Positions 43,503 through 53,149 of a stretch of 64,000 nucleotides of DNA are shown here, piece after piece. Position numbers and translations under genes: made by a program. Source of the DNA: Woeseiaceae bacterium (GTDB taxonomy: Bacteria; Pseudomonadota; Gammaproteobacteria; Steroidobacterales; Woeseiaceae); assembly GCA_028289545.1 (NCBI GenBank), contig JANQPG010000061.1:108055-172054 (forward strand), written 5' to 3'. How positions within the stretch are numbered: position 1 is the first letter of the stretch; every line of letters starts with the position of its first letter. Below the pieces are notes generated by a model, which saw only the letters and a program-made list of their open reading frames with translations, ran no database searches and was not told the DNA's origin.

Positions 43503-43922
43503 CTACCAGTGACCCGAGTTCGGCATGGATGCCCACGGTTCCTCCGGCGGTAGCGCGTCGCCTTTTTGCAGCAATTCGATACTGATGTTGTCCGGCGAGC
43601 GCACGAACGCCATGTGACCATCGCGCGGCGGACGGTTGATCGTAACGCCACTGTCCATGAGTTTTTTGCAGAGCGCGTAAATGTCGTCGACGCGATAGGC
43701 GAGGTGCCCGAAGTTTCTTCCCTCGCCGTAGTCTTCGGGGTCCCAGTTGTAGGTCAGCTCGACTTGCGCATCGGTATCGCCCGGTGCGGCGAGAAACACC
43801 AGCGTAAAGCGTCCACCTTCGTTGTCGTAACGGCGGAGTTCCTCGAGGCCCAGCTGGTTGCAGTAGAACTCAAGCGATGCGTCCAGATCGCTGACCCGAA
43901 CCATCGTGTGCAAATACTTCAT
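43503..43922 (-). CDS. gloA: Lactoylglutathione lyase (glyoxalase I, VOC fold)
   Basis: Detoxifies methylglyoxal by isomerising its glutathione adduct. The 139-residue VOC protein has the metal ligands in place: His in YLHTMVRV, Glu in VELTYNWD, His in GHLAYRVDD and Glu in ISIELLQK, giving the nickel-type short GloA. An AAGGAGAG site lies 10 nt before the ATG at 43922. It is divergent from the HAD hydrolase gene. Confidence 0.92.
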   Translation of the reverse strand: MKYLHTMVRVSDLDASLEFYCNQLGLEELRRYDNEGGRFTLVFLAAPGDTDAQVELTYNWDPEDYGEGRNFGHLAYRVDDIYALCKKLMDSGVTINRPPRDGHMAFVRSPDNISIELLQKGDALPPEEPWASMPNSGHW

Positions 43923-44007
43923 GTCGACTCTTCTCTCCTTGCGATCCGGGAGTGACCCCGCGTCCATCGTTTGCGGTGGGTTTGCGGATGCAGCCACAAT
44001 GGGGGTC

Positions 44008-44745
44008 ATGGTGGCCGATAGACTATGCGCAGGCAAGACATTGCAGGACATACGCGTCATTACACTCGATCTCGACGATACCTTGTGGGAGATCATGCCC
44101 GTCATCCGGCGCGCCGAGGCGGCGCTCGGCGACTGGCTCGCGAAACGTTATCCGAGAATTCCGGAGCGCTGGCCTCGAGACCGGATGCATACGCTCCGCG
44201 AGGAACTCGTGGCGCAGCACGCTGACAAGGCACACGACCTGACGTTCCTTCGAAAAGAAATGCTTGCCCTGATGGCGCGGGACGCCGGTTATGATGCGTC
44301 CCTCAACGAAGCGGCGTTTGCCGTGTTCGACGAGCATCGCAACGCGCTCGAGACGTTTCCCGATGTCGAACCCGCGCTTTCGAAACTGAAACGCCACTAT
44401 CGCGTTATCGCCGTCACCAACGGCAATGCTGATCTCAAAAAAATTGGCATCGACCGCTGGTTCGACGGCTTTGTATCAGCGCGCACAGCCGGCGCCGCCA
44501 AACCGGATTCGCGGATCTTCAGAGCCGCCGTCCTGACCGGTGGCGCCAGTCCGGCCGAAACACTGCACGTCGGCGATCATCCGCAGCAGGATGTTGCGGG
44601 CGCCCTGGCGGCGGGTCTGCGTGCCGTATGGGTCAATCGACGCCGCGCCGAGTGGCCGGCTGAATACGCACCCGCGGACCTGGAGGTTAGCGATCTCGGC
44701 GTACTGGCCGATTTCCTGACGAACGGCAGGCCGGGTACCGCGTGA
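44008..44745 (+). CDS. HAD-superfamily hydrolase (YigB-like)
   Basis: A 245-residue phosphatase of the YigB/FMN phosphatase type. HAD motif I is [10 protein letters not shown], motif II is AVTNGN, the Lys of motif III lies in [10 protein letters not shown] and motif IV is [10 protein letters not shown]. Several starts are possible (ATG 43999 or 44008, GTG just after); none has a good ribosome site, so the exact N-terminus is uncertain. FMN phosphatase or general sugar-phosphatase activity is possible. A GTGA overlap joins it to the next gene. Confidence 0.86.
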   Translation: MVADRLCAGKTLQDIRVITLDLDDTLWEIMPVIRRAEAALGDWLAKRYPRIPERWPRDRMHTLREELVAQHADKAHDLTFLRKEMLALMARDAGYDASLNEAAFAVFDEHRNALETFPDVEPALSKLKRHYRVIAVTNGNADLKKIGIDRWFDGFVSARTAGAAKPDSRIFRAAVLTGGASPAETLHVGDHPQQDVAGALAAGLRAVWVNRRRAEWPAEYAPADLEVSDLGVLADFLTNGRPGTA

Positions 44746-45635
44746 AAGCCGGTGCTCCTTTAATCCTGTACGTGCCCGGCCTCATGCCGAAGCCGCCCGA
44801 ACGTGTCCATCGCAAGGCGTTGGAAGACAGCCTCGCGGCCGGTATTCGTGCGGTTGGGGAGAGCGTGCCAGATCTCCCCGCGGCATTCGAAGTGTACGCC
44901 TGGACCGAAGACTTCTACGGCACGACGCGCGATTTTTCGATCGACGCGAAGTCCGTCGAGCGGCTCATCGAAACGCCCCTCGCGAGTGATCGCGATGTGC
45001 GTGAAGCGCAGTCTCTCGGCCGCCGCGTGCAGCGCGCGCTGTTTCTGTTCGGCGATGCCTTACCCTTCCTGATCCCCTATTTTGCGAGCGAGCGGCAGCG
45101 CCTGCACATCCGAGACCTGAATCGCTATGCGTCAGGCAGCGACGGCGCCGCGCAGCACATTCGCGACGGGCTGGAGCGGCGACTGGTAGAGGCGGCCGAC
45201 GCGAAGCGACCGGTGCTGTTGATCGGGCACAGCATGGGTTCGGTGATTTGCTGGGACACGCTCTGGGACTGGGGGCGGCGGGATCCCCACCCGGCGCCGG
45301 TCTCGCTGTTCCTGACGATGGGTAGCCCGCTTGGACAGCGCTACGTCCAGCAGCGTCTGCTGAGCCACCGCGGCAGGAACGCGAGCCGCTTCCCGCCGTC
45401 CATCAGTCGCTGGGTCAACCTCGCCGCGGTGGGTGACATGACGTCGCTCGACCAGCGTCTGGCCAACGATTTCAGAAGCCGTTTTCCCGATCAGCAGCAG
45501 CACATCGAGGATCACTCGCTCGTAAACGCATTTCGCCTGGACGGTGTTCTCAACCCGCACGCGGAATACGGCTACCTCGCCAATACGGTCACTGCGCGCA
45601 TTATTGTCGACTGGTGGCGGGCACTCGATCGTTAA
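44742..45635 (+). CDS. Lipase-like a/b-hydrolase, function unknown
   Basis: A 297-residue cytosolic protein. It begins PLILYVPGLMPKPPERVHRKAL, typical of a strand leading into an a/b-hydrolase oxyanion loop, and has a nucleophile elbow LLIGHSMGSVICWDTLWD (Ser of GHSMG near residue 165). DHSLVNAFRLDG near 265 could hold the catalytic His. Possible esterase or lipase; no substrate suggested by neighbours. The GTG start overlaps the HAD gene stop. Convergent with the OmpA-family gene. Confidence 0.75.
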   Translation: MKAGAPLILYVPGLMPKPPERVHRKALEDSLAAGIRAVGESVPDLPAAFEVYAWTEDFYGTTRDFSIDAKSVERLIETPLASDRDVREAQSLGRRVQRALFLFGDALPFLIPYFASERQRLHIRDLNRYASGSDGAAQHIRDGLERRLVEAADAKRPVLLIGHSMGSVICWDTLWDWGRRDPHPAPVSLFLTMGSPLGQRYVQQRLLSHRGRNASRFPPSISRWVNLAAVGDMTSLDQRLANDFRSRFPDQQQHIEDHSLVNAFRLDGVLNPHAEYGYLANTVTARIIVDWWRALDR

Positions 45636-45648
45636 GGATTGATCGCTC

Positions 45649-47148
45649 CTACGACGTTTCCAGGTTCGGCCGGATGACGACGTCGATACGTCGGTTGCGT
45701 GCTCGGCCCGATTCCGTTTCGTTACTGGAGACCGGGCGCGTTTCACCGTAGCCCGTCGCAATCAGCCGATAGCTCGGAATGCGCATTGCGTTGATCATGT
45801 ACTGCTGCACCGATTCGGCACGGTCCTGCGAGAGCTTCTGGTTGAAGTCGTCGCCGCCGAACGAATCCGTGTGGCCTTCGATGATCAGCTCACTGCGCGG
45901 AAACACGTCGATGGCTTTCTCGACCTTGTTGAGCAAGTCGAAGTTCTGCGGCTTGATGTTCGATTCGCCGCTGTCGAACGTCAGGCCCACGAGCCTCAGA
46001 ATCACCGTATTGCCCTGGCGAAATACCCGCGCCTCCTCGTTGCCGAACATCTTTTCGACGCGTTCGAACTGCTCCTTCACCCGAGCCTGCGCTTCGAGAC
46101 GCTGTATGAGAGCCGCACGTTCCTCGGTGGCGCCGCCCAGGCGTTCGTCCAGCGCCCTGAGTTCCTCGCTCATGTCCTCGAGGCGCAACGTGTTCTCTTC
46201 CTGCTCCTGCGTCAGCCGCTGCACGTCCACCTGCAGCGTATCGACGTAGTCGGCCAGCTCGTTCGCCAGCTGTTGCGGGCCGGTCTGCATGTTCGGCGGA
46301 ATGTCCGCGGCGCCCGCGACGAGGCGCATCGCTTCCTCCCATTCGAGCACAAGCTGTTCCGCGGTCAGATCGCGATCGCGCACTTTGCGCACGACCTCCG
46401 ACAGGTATATGGCGTGTTTGGCCTCGTAGTTCGCCTGCTGCGCGAGCGATCGCGGCAGGTCGGTGTCGTAGCGGTTTTCGCTCAGTTCCTTCTCGGCCTG
46501 TGCAAGCAGCTCTTTCGCCTTGCCCAGAGTGATCGGCGCATAGCGGCCGACGCGTGCGCGGTCCGCATCCGCGAGCAGGCGGCGCGTTTCGCTCAGGTAC
46601 TGATCCTTGATCGCCAGGAGTTCAGCTTCCCTGTACAGGGACGTGGCCTCGATGTCGCGGCGCTTCGAGCCCTTGAGGTCGCCGCGCTCCAGCAGCCGAA
46701 TCGCGTCGCCGAATTCGCGCTGGGCCTTGGCCCAGATTTCGGGCTGCAGCTCGGGGGCTCGGGCGTTTGCGGCGTCCTGACGGCTCTTCATGACCTGCGC
46801 GAGCGCGGTCGCCGCGAGTTCCGCGGCTTCCGCCGCGGTTTTGAAGTGATTGGCCGCGTCGGCGGCATTGCTGCGTACGTATTCGATATTGCTGCCGCGC
46901 TCGAGGTACTGCTCCGCGTCGCGGTATTCCTTCATGCCGCGCTCGTAACTGCGCGGCGCCAGCAACTCCGCGTTGGCGGCGTCAGCCGCGGCCTTGGCTG
47001 CATCGGCTTCCTTGAAGAACGTGTCGCGAAGCTCATTCTGGGCGAGCGCGCTCGTGGTCAGTACGAGGCCCGCGGCCAGCGCCGCAGCGGTCCGCATTAT
47101 GACCAATTGCCATGTGGTCGTGTGCCATCTCTTCGTTCGTAAGCGCAT
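45649..47148 (-). CDS. OmpA-family envelope protein with DUF4398 region
   Basis: A 499-residue outer-membrane-associated protein that binds peptidoglycan. The signal peptide is in residues 1-37 (AALAAGLVLTTSALAQ); residues 40-330 form long helices rich in Ala/Glu, of the DUF4398 kind (YRDAEQYLERGSNIEYVRSN is part), with coiled-coil character in 280-350; residues 380-499 are the OmpA C-terminal domain (IEGHTDSFGGDDFNQKLSQD, GYGETRPVSSN, RARNRRIDVVI). AGGAAA lies 6 nt before the ATG at 47148; an internal ATG at 47097 would give a shorter signal peptide. Confidence 0.9.
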   Translation of the reverse strand: MRLRTKRWHTTTWQLVIMRTAAALAAGLVLTTSALAQNELRDTFFKEADAAKAAADAANAELLAPRSYERGMKEYRDAEQYLERGSNIEYVRSNAADAANHFKTAAEAAELAATALAQVMKSRQDAANARAPELQPEIWAKAQREFGDAIRLLERGDLKGSKRRDIEATSLYREAELLAIKDQYLSETRRLLADADRARVGRYAPITLGKAKELLAQAEKELSENRYDTDLPRSLAQQANYEAKHAIYLSEVVRKVRDRDLTAEQLVLEWEEAMRLVAGAADIPPNMQTGPQQLANELADYVDTLQVDVQRLTQEQEENTLRLEDMSEELRALDERLGGATEERAALIQRLEAQARVKEQFERVEKMFGNEEARVFRQGNTVILRLVGLTFDSGESNIKPQNFDLLNKVEKAIDVFPRSELIIEGHTDSFGGDDFNQKLSQDRAESVQQYMINAMRIPSYRLIATGYGETRPVSSNETESGRARNRRIDVVIRPNLETS

Positions 47149-47346
47149 TGCGTGTTTCCTGAAGTTTTCAGCGTGTTACACAGGAAGACCCTGCATGTGT
47201 CGCAATAGTTTACATAGTCCTGCGCCGGAATCTGTGCGCCGTGTCCCTGACTGGGGGAAAATTCTGCGACATTTCGCGGTGTTGAGCGAGATTTCCCGAC
47301 AGATTTTTTGCTGGCGGCAGCGCGCTGGGGAGGCCCGCCAACGCCT

Positions 47347-47373
47347 GTGACCAGGGTCACTGTTTGCGTGACC
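47347..47373. promoter_or_regulatory. Operator-like inverted repeat
   Basis: GTGACC-AG-GGTCAC at 47347-47360 is a perfect 6-bp inverted repeat, and a third GTGACC half-site follows at 47368-47373, in the 296-bp divergent gap between the OmpA-family gene and the small ORF at 47445. This looks like a dimeric regulator binding site; the regulator is not identified. Confidence 0.4.
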
Positions 47374-47444
47374 CGCGTACGGGCAACGGTGTTTTGTGCA
47401 CCCTTTCACAGTCGCCGGGCAGGGCTGAGGGTAGTCTTTCCAGC

Positions 47445-47642
47445 ATGTCCGCAAAGTACTACACGCAGTTCATCCTGACCGACGCCGACTACCACGGCGG
47501 GAACGAGTTCAGCGGCGTGGTGGAGCTCAACCAGCCGATGGACCAGGACTCGGACAGCAAAGACATCGAAGCGGTGCTGGCGCGCAACTTCGATCTCAAC
47601 AAGAGTGCCGTGCGGCTCGTTAGCTGGTCCAGGCTGCACTAG
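47445..47642 (+). CDS. Small cytosolic protein of unknown function
   Basis: A 65-residue soluble, acidic protein (MSAKYYTQFILTDADYHGG, ending SAVRLVSWSRLH) without signal peptide or membrane helix. The frame is open from 47364; the ATG at 47445 sits after a GAGGGTAG stretch and gives a compact protein. I do not recognise it. It stands alone and is followed by a strong terminator about 100 bp later. Confidence 0.6.
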   Translation: MSAKYYTQFILTDADYHGGNEFSGVVELNQPMDQDSDSKDIEAVLARNFDLNKSAVRLVSWSRLH

Positions 47643-47740
47643 TTCGAGGCGGCTAGTTCAGCAGTTCCAGGACCCCGATTTCCTCTGGCGCGTGAGGATT
47701 GTGCGCCGATAGCGACAGCAACCTCAGATCCCCCTGACTC

Positions 47741-47765
47741 TCCCGGCGCATGCCGGGATTTTTTT
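47741..47765 (+). terminator. Intrinsic terminator downstream of the 65-aa ORF
   Basis: TCCCGGC and GCCGGGA form a 7-bp GC-rich stem with a 4-nt GCAT loop, directly followed by seven T. It ends the transcript of the 47445-47642 gene and isolates lipA. Confidence 0.88.
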
Positions 47766-47920
47766 GTCTGCGTCCCGCGGCGCGATCGAGCACAACCCGA
47801 TCGATGACGTCACCATGGACGCGCGCGGGTTTTCTCGCTCCGATTAGCGACTATTCGCTTGAAACTTCCTAAAATGCGACAATCTCGGGTTACTTCGGGC
47901 AACGACGTAAGCACGTTCTG

Positions 47921-48931
47921 ATGAGCAAAGACACCCCTACGCTGAAAGGAATACCCATCGTCCAGTCCGGCGCGAAGTACCAGACGGACGCCGGCTTTTC
48001 CGCGATCAAGAACGGCGTCAAGAGCCGCCGTGACCAGGCGCCCGTCGAGCGCGGCCAGAAACCGCGCTGGCTGCGGGCACCCATGCCGGCCGGAAGCGGC
48101 TTCTCCAACACCCGGCGTATCGTCAAGGAACACAGCCTGAGCACGGTGTGCGAAGAGTCGATGTGCCCCAACATCGGCGAATGCTGGAACGCCGGGACCG
48201 CGACGATCATGGTGCTGGGTTCCGTCTGCACCCGGGCCTGCCGTTTTTGCGCCGTCGATACCGGCAACCCCAAAGGCTGGCTCGACGCGGACGAACCGCG
48301 AAACACCGGCCGGGCTGTTGCGCTCATGGGGCTCGAATATGTGGTCATCACGTCGGTCGATCGCGACGATCTCGCGGACGGCGGCGCGAGTCACTACGCC
48401 GAGTGCGTCCGGGAGATCAAACGCCAGAATCCGCAGACGGCGGTCGAGGCGCTGACCCCCGACTTCAACGGTGTCGAGGAACACGTGGCGCTGGTGGTCG
48501 ATTCGGGTCTCGAGGTATTTGCGCAGAACGTCGAAACCGTCAAGCGGCTCACGCACCCCGTGCGCGATCCGCGCGCGAGCTACGAGCAGACCATCGAAGT
48601 GCTGCGTTTTGCCAAGGCGCATCGCCCTGACGTGTTGACCAAGACCAGCCTAATGCTGGGCCTGGGCGAGAAAGATCACGAAATTCTCCAGGCCATGGAC
48701 GATCTGCGCGCGGCGAACGTCGATATCCTGACCTTCGGCCAGTACCTGCGACCCACGCCGAACCATTTGCCCGTCGAACGGTTTGTAACCCCGGACGAGT
48801 TTGCGGCTTATCGGCAGGAAGGGCTCGACAAGGGTTTTCTCGAAGTGGTTGCCGGGCCGATGGTGCGTTCCAGCTATCGCGCCGAGCAGGTCTTGAAGAA
48901 AAACAACGTCGGCCTGGCCGTCACGTCGTAA
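47921..48931 (+). CDS. lipA: Lipoyl synthase
   Basis: Radical-SAM enzyme inserting two sulfurs into protein-bound octanoate. 336 residues. The auxiliary cluster motif is [12 protein letters not shown] and the SAM cluster is CTRACRFC, with RSSYRAEQ at the C-terminus supplying the Ser ligand of the auxiliary cluster. The ATG at 47921 starts [13 protein letters not shown]. No lipB is adjacent. The sohB gene follows after 18 nt. Confidence 0.97.
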   Translation: MSKDTPTLKGIPIVQSGAKYQTDAGFSAIKNGVKSRRDQAPVERGQKPRWLRAPMPAGSGFSNTRRIVKEHSLSTVCEESMCPNIGECWNAGTATIMVLGSVCTRACRFCAVDTGNPKGWLDADEPRNTGRAVALMGLEYVVITSVDRDDLADGGASHYAECVREIKRQNPQTAVEALTPDFNGVEEHVALVVDSGLEVFAQNVETVKRLTHPVRDPRASYEQTIEVLRFAKAHRPDVLTKTSLMLGLGEKDHEILQAMDDLRAANVDILTFGQYLRPTPNHLPVERFVTPDEFAAYRQEGLDKGFLEVVAGPMVRSSYRAEQVLKKNNVGLAVTS

Positions 48932-48949
48932 GTCCAAAAGCGAGCCCCT

Positions 48950-49969
48950 ATGCTTGAGTTTCTGGCCAACTACGGCCTGTTCCTGTTGAAGACGGCAACC
49001 ATTGTGCTGGCCGTCGTCGCCGTCATTATCGTCGCGGCGCAGGCCGGCCACCGTGCGCAGGCCAATACGCTCGAGGTCGAGAAACTGAACGACCGCTACC
49101 GTGACCTTGCCAATGCGCTGAAAAAGGCCATATCGGGCAAGGCCGCGCAAAAAGAGCTCGACAAGGCGGAGAAACAACGCCAGAAGACCGAGGCGAAGGA
49201 AGAAACCGGGCGTCCGCGAAGTTTTGTCATCGACTTCAAGGGCGACCTGAAAGCGACGGCCGTTGCTTCTCTGCGCGAGGAAGTGACCGCCGTGCTGGAT
49301 GCGGCTGAGGAGGGCGACGAGGTCATTCTGCGCCTGGAGAATTCGGGCGGTGCGGTCAACGAACACGGGCTCGCAGCATCGCAGCTCGCTCGCATTCGAG
49401 ACCGCGGCCTGACCTTGACCGTGTGTGTCGACAAGGTAGCGGCCAGCGGCGGTTACCTGATGGCCTGCGTCGCCGACCGTCTCGTGGCGGCGCCGTTTGC
49501 CATTCTGGGTTCGATCGGCGTGATTACGCAGATTCCCAACTTCAATCGCGCACTCGAGAGTCACGGTGTGGATTTCGAGGAGATCACGGCGGGCAAATAC
49601 AAGCGCACGGTGACGATGTTCGGCAAGAACACCGACGAAGATCGCGCGAAGCTCAAGGCCGATCTCGAGGACGTACACGAGCTCTTCAAGGATGCCGTGC
49701 GGCGCTATCGCCCGCAGCTCGATCTCGAGCGGGTTGCAACCGGTGAGTTCTGGTTCGGGACGCGGGCGCTCGAGCTCAAACTCGCCGACGAACTGCTGAC
49801 GAGTGACGAGCTGCTTGCCGGGTTGGGCGCCGACCGCGACCTCTATCGGGTGAGCTACCGGGTCAAGCAGCCGCTGCAGAAACGCCTATTCGCGAGCGTC
49901 GACAATGCCCTGGAGCGGGTCGACGCGGCCGCCTGGCGGCGGCGTTTCGAGTCACGCCTCCCGCGCTGA
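48950..49969 (+). CDS. sohB: SohB inner-membrane serine peptidase (S49)
   Basis: A 339-residue signal-peptide-peptidase-like protease facing the periplasm. N-terminal membrane helix (LLKTATIVLAVVAVIIVAA), a charged linker, and the S49 core: VILRLENSGGAVNEHG, the nucleophile Ser in VAASGGYLMAC, and the general-base Lys in ITAGKYKRTVTMFG. It follows lipA by 18 nt, so probably shares its transcript. Confidence 0.94.
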   Translation: MLEFLANYGLFLLKTATIVLAVVAVIIVAAQAGHRAQANTLEVEKLNDRYRDLANALKKAISGKAAQKELDKAEKQRQKTEAKEETGRPRSFVIDFKGDLKATAVASLREEVTAVLDAAEEGDEVILRLENSGGAVNEHGLAASQLARIRDRGLTLTVCVDKVAASGGYLMACVADRLVAAPFAILGSIGVITQIPNFNRALESHGVDFEEITAGKYKRTVTMFGKNTDEDRAKLKADLEDVHELFKDAVRRYRPQLDLERVATGEFWFGTRALELKLADELLTSDELLAGLGADRDLYRVSYRVKQPLQKRLFASVDNALERVDAAAWRRRFESRLPR

Positions 49970-50058
49970 ACCGGAACCGCAAGGCTGCAAAGCGGTCTGA
50001 ACAGGCATGAAACACTCGTCTCCAAGGCTATAATACGGCCACGGACGGAGAATTAGGC

Positions 50059-50865
50059 ATGCCAGGTTTTCGAATCCTTTCAATGAGTTTGCTGGCGCTG
50101 CTTGTGCTCAGCGCGTGCGCCACGTCGCCCACCGGCCGCAAGCAAGTGATCTTTGCGTCGGATGCGGAGCTCGAGGCTCAGGCCGCGCAGGCCTTTGCGC
50201 AGATGAAGGCGTCCACGCCGCTCCTGACCGACCGGGCCACGATCGACTACATTGCCTGCGTTGCCAATGCGATCGTGGACGAACTCGAGCCACCGCATGA
50301 CGGCCTGAACTGGGAAATGGCGATTTTCGACGAAGACGCCATCAACGCGTTTGCAATGCCCGGCGGCAAGATCGGCGTTTTCAAGGGCATACTCAAGGCG
50401 GCGCAGGACCAGGATCAGCTGGCGGCCGTGATTGGTCACGAAATTGCGCACGTGACGGCGCGGCATTCGGCGGAACGGGCTTCGCGGGTCGTGACGACCG
50501 GGGTTGGCATTCAGGTCGCTGCGATTCTGCTCGGTGGCGGCCACAGCGGTGCGACGTACACGGCTTACGAGGCGCTGAACGCGGGCGCCTCGCTCGGTAT
50601 CATGCTGCCGTTCAACCGTGGCCAGGAGTCCGAAGCCGACATCGTGGGACTCGAATATATGGCGCGCGCCGGTTTCGATCCGAGGGCCTCCGTGCCGCTC
50701 TGGCAAAACATGGCCAAGGAAAACGAAGGCGGCCCGCCCGAGTTCCTGTCGACGCACCCCTCCAGCGAGCGCCGTATCGATCAGCTCGTCAGCCAGTTCG
50801 GTTCCTCGCTGAAGCTGTACAACGAGGCGCAGGCGGCGGGCAAGCGGCCGAACTGCCAGCGCTGA
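50059..50865 (+). CDS. M48-family lipoprotein metallopeptidase
   Basis: A 268-residue zinc protease attached to the outer membrane, of the LoiP/YggG kind. Lipoprotein signal with lipobox LSAC (about Cys 20), then MPGGKIGVFKGIL, the metal site GHEIAHVTARH (His 127, His 131) and the third ligand in ESEADIVGLEYM. 268 residues fits the family. A GGAG site lies 9 nt upstream. Proposed role: quality control of envelope proteins. Confidence 0.93.
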   Translation: MPGFRILSMSLLALLVLSACATSPTGRKQVIFASDAELEAQAAQAFAQMKASTPLLTDRATIDYIACVANAIVDELEPPHDGLNWEMAIFDEDAINAFAMPGGKIGVFKGILKAAQDQDQLAAVIGHEIAHVTARHSAERASRVVTTGVGIQVAAILLGGGHSGATYTAYEALNAGASLGIMLPFNRGQESEADIVGLEYMARAGFDPRASVPLWQNMAKENEGGPPEFLSTHPSSERRIDQLVSQFGSSLKLYNEAQAAGKRPNCQR

Positions 50866-50950
50866 ACGGCTGGATCTTGACCCATCGTACGGCGACTGAC
50901 GCAACGGCGATTCTGGTCGGAATCCGCATTCACGCCGTGCCGGAGCCGTC

Positions 50951-51700
50951 GTGAGCGGCCAGGCGTTCAAGGACCATTTCTCCGAGCGCTCGGATAACTA
51001 CGCGCGCTACCGGCCGCAGTACCCCGCTGAGCTGTTTGCCGCTATCCGGACACACTGTCCGGAGCCCGAGCTGGCACTGGACTGCGCAACCGGGAACGGT
51101 CAGCTGGCCGTCGACCTTGCGGCCTTTTGCAAGCGCGTCATTGCAACCGACGCGAGCGCCGAGCAGATAGCGGCCGCCGCCCAACACCCGCGCGTGCGTT
51201 ACCGGGTCGCAACGGCTGAGGAAACGGGGCTGTCCGACAAATCCGTCGATTTGCTGACGGTTGGCCAGGCGCTGCACTGGTTCGATCACGAGCGCTTCGG
51301 CCATGAGGCTCGGCGGGTTATTCGCGAGGGCGGGCTTTTGGTCTGTGCGAGTTATGCGGTCTGTAGCGTGACGAAAGAGATCGACCGTATTGTCGATAGC
51401 CTGTACACCGGCCTGCTGGACCCGTACTGGCCGCCCGAACGGGTCATGGTGGAGCAGGGCTACGCCGGCATCGAACTGCCCGGTTCGCCGCTCGATCTGG
51501 GAACGCTGGCAATGCGCGCCGACTGGGGAGTGGAAGAGATGCTCGGTTATCTCCGGACCTGGTCGGCGACCAAACGCTACCGGAAGGATCGGGGTGTCGA
51601 TCCCGTGGGCATGATCGCCGAACAGCTGGTCGAGGCCTGGGGGGACGAGACACGCAGCGTGACGTGGCCCCTGGCAGTCCGCGCGAGCCGGCTGGGTTAG
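50951..51700 (+). CDS. Class I SAM-dependent methyltransferase
   Basis: A 249-residue soluble methyltransferase. Motif I LALDCATGNGQLAVDLAAF binds SAM; the post-motif VGQALHWFDHERF is typical of the Methyltransf_11/UbiE-like group; N-terminal DHFSERSDNYARYRPQYPAEL is a recognisable family block. The GTG start is used. Substrate unknown. Confidence 0.9.
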   Translation: MSGQAFKDHFSERSDNYARYRPQYPAELFAAIRTHCPEPELALDCATGNGQLAVDLAAFCKRVIATDASAEQIAAAAQHPRVRYRVATAEETGLSDKSVDLLTVGQALHWFDHERFGHEARRVIREGGLLVCASYAVCSVTKEIDRIVDSLYTGLLDPYWPPERVMVEQGYAGIELPGSPLDLGTLAMRADWGVEEMLGYLRTWSATKRYRKDRGVDPVGMIAEQLVEAWGDETRSVTWPLAVRASRLG

Positions 51701-51791
51701 GCAGCCGGCCGAATTTTTTGCGACACTTGGCCCCTGGCGCCTGTAAACGGGTTCCAACAATTTGACTGAAGCCGCCAAGCGGAGCCACATT

Positions 51792-52973
51792 TTGCGCGCG
51801 TCCACAAAAACCTCTTTTGCCCTTCTGCCGTTGTTTACGCTCGCGGCCGGCTGTGAGTTGCTTCAGTTGCCGTCCGGCGACGAGACCGCAGTTGTCGAAC
51901 AGCCGGCGGCAGAGGTCGAGCCCGTCGCAACGGAGCCGCAGCACAACCACCGCTTCGAACTCGAGTACGCCGAACAGTCGGTGGTTGGCGAGCCGCAAAT
52001 TGTGCGTATCGAAGGCGACAATACGCTGTCGGATCTCGCGCGAGCCTATGGTCTCGGTTACGACGAGATCGTCGCGGCCAACCCGGACGTTGATCCTTGG
52101 CTGCCCGGGGAGGGCACGCCCGTGCTGTTGCCGAGCCAGTACGTGCTGCCCGCGGCAGAACGCCGCGGTATTGTGCTGAACATTGCGAGCAAGCGTCTGT
52201 TCTATTTCCCCGAGGTCGAGCCGGGTGAAGCCGAGGTCGTTTACACGTTTCCGATCGGCATTGGCCGGGTCGGTTGGGAGACGCCGACCGGGACAACCCA
52301 GGTGATCGACAAGGCAAGGGATCCGAACTGGTACGTGCCGTGGTCGGTGCGCAAGGAACACGCCGAGATGGGCAACCCGCTGCCGGCCGTCGTTCCTCCG
52401 GGCCCGGACAATCCACTCGGCGCCTACGTGCTGAAGCTCGACATGCCGGGCTACCTGATTCACGGCACCAACCAGCCTTACGGCGTCGGGATGCGCGTCA
52501 GTCACGGCTGCGTGCGCCTGTATCCAGAGAACATCGAGTTCCTGTATCCGGAGATCGACAGGGGCGAGACGGTTGCCATCGTGAACCAGCCGTATCTCCT
52601 CGGCGAGCGCAACGGCGCACTGTACTTCGAGGCCCACGAGCCGCTCGAAGACGATGCGATCGACGCAGATACACGTTTCGAAGATGCGGTAGCGACATTC
52701 GCCGAGGAGCATCGTATTGCGCTACCTGATCGCGCGAGGCGGCACATGGCGGCCGTCGCGGAGCGCTCAGCCGGCGCGCCGGTGGAAGTCTACGCCTACG
52801 ATGTGGCCGATTACCTGAATCGTGCCACCCCCGTCATCAACGTCGTGACCGCCGACCCCGGTGCGCCGACCCTCGAAGAGGTTCGGGCGATGATGGACGA
52901 GGTGCTGGCTGACAACAGCGTTCCGGACGAACAGCAGGAAACGACGCCCGCCACCGGCCTAGAGAGCCACTAG
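51792..52973 (+). CDS. L,D-transpeptidase lipoprotein with LysM domain
   Basis: Cross-links peptidoglycan stems or attaches proteins to them (YkuD/ErfK family). I start at TTG 51792: GGAG lies 7 nt upstream and the signal is then a compact lipoprotein leader ending LAAGC; the frame is open from 51762. A LysM domain follows (DNTLSDLARAYGLGYDEIV, AANPDV), then the catalytic domain with HGTNQPYGVGMRVSHGCVRLY (catalytic Cys near 240). An Ala/Glu-rich tail of about 100 residues is unique to this subgroup. The next ORF begins 2 nt after its stop. Confidence 0.92.
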   Translation: MRASTKTSFALLPLFTLAAGCELLQLPSGDETAVVEQPAAEVEPVATEPQHNHRFELEYAEQSVVGEPQIVRIEGDNTLSDLARAYGLGYDEIVAANPDVDPWLPGEGTPVLLPSQYVLPAAERRGIVLNIASKRLFYFPEVEPGEAEVVYTFPIGIGRVGWETPTGTTQVIDKARDPNWYVPWSVRKEHAEMGNPLPAVVPPGPDNPLGAYVLKLDMPGYLIHGTNQPYGVGMRVSHGCVRLYPENIEFLYPEIDRGETVAIVNQPYLLGERNGALYFEAHEPLEDDAIDADTRFEDAVATFAEEHRIALPDRARRHMAAVAERSAGAPVEVYAYDVADYLNRATPVINVVTADPGAPTLEEVRAMMDEVLADNSVPDEQQETTPATGLESH

Positions 52974-52975
52974 AC

Positions 52976-53149
52976 ATGAGTGAATGGCTCGACCTGATGC
53001 TCGACGAAGTCGCGCGCAAGCGCCGTGAGCGAGAAGAAGCCATGGCTGAGCTTGAGCGACGCAGCGGCACCGCCGGGAAGCCGTCGACGGCTGAGAAGAC
53101 CCCGGACGAGGCTGCTCAGTCGGGAGAGTCTTCGCCGGAGGGAAAATAG
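52976..53149 (+). CDS. 57-residue ORF downstream of the L,D-transpeptidase
   Basis: A short frame starting 2 nt after the transpeptidase stop, encoding MSEWLDLMLDEVARKRRERE and then a Glu/Ser/Thr-rich disordered tail ending SPEGK. One amphipathic, highly charged helix (residues 5-35) is predicted by eye. The tight spacing argues for a real gene; 34 nt of its 3' end overlap the opposite-strand deaminase gene. Function unknown. Confidence 0.6.
   Translation: MSEWLDLMLDEVARKRREREEAMAELERRSGTAGKPSTAEKTPDEAAQSGESSPEGK

Noticed and set aside
45871..47142. 423-residue frame antisense to the OmpA-family gene
   Set aside because: It is the complement of a clear OmpA/DUF4398 gene; its composition is biased to Leu/Arg/Val as expected for a shadow frame, and no domain is visible.
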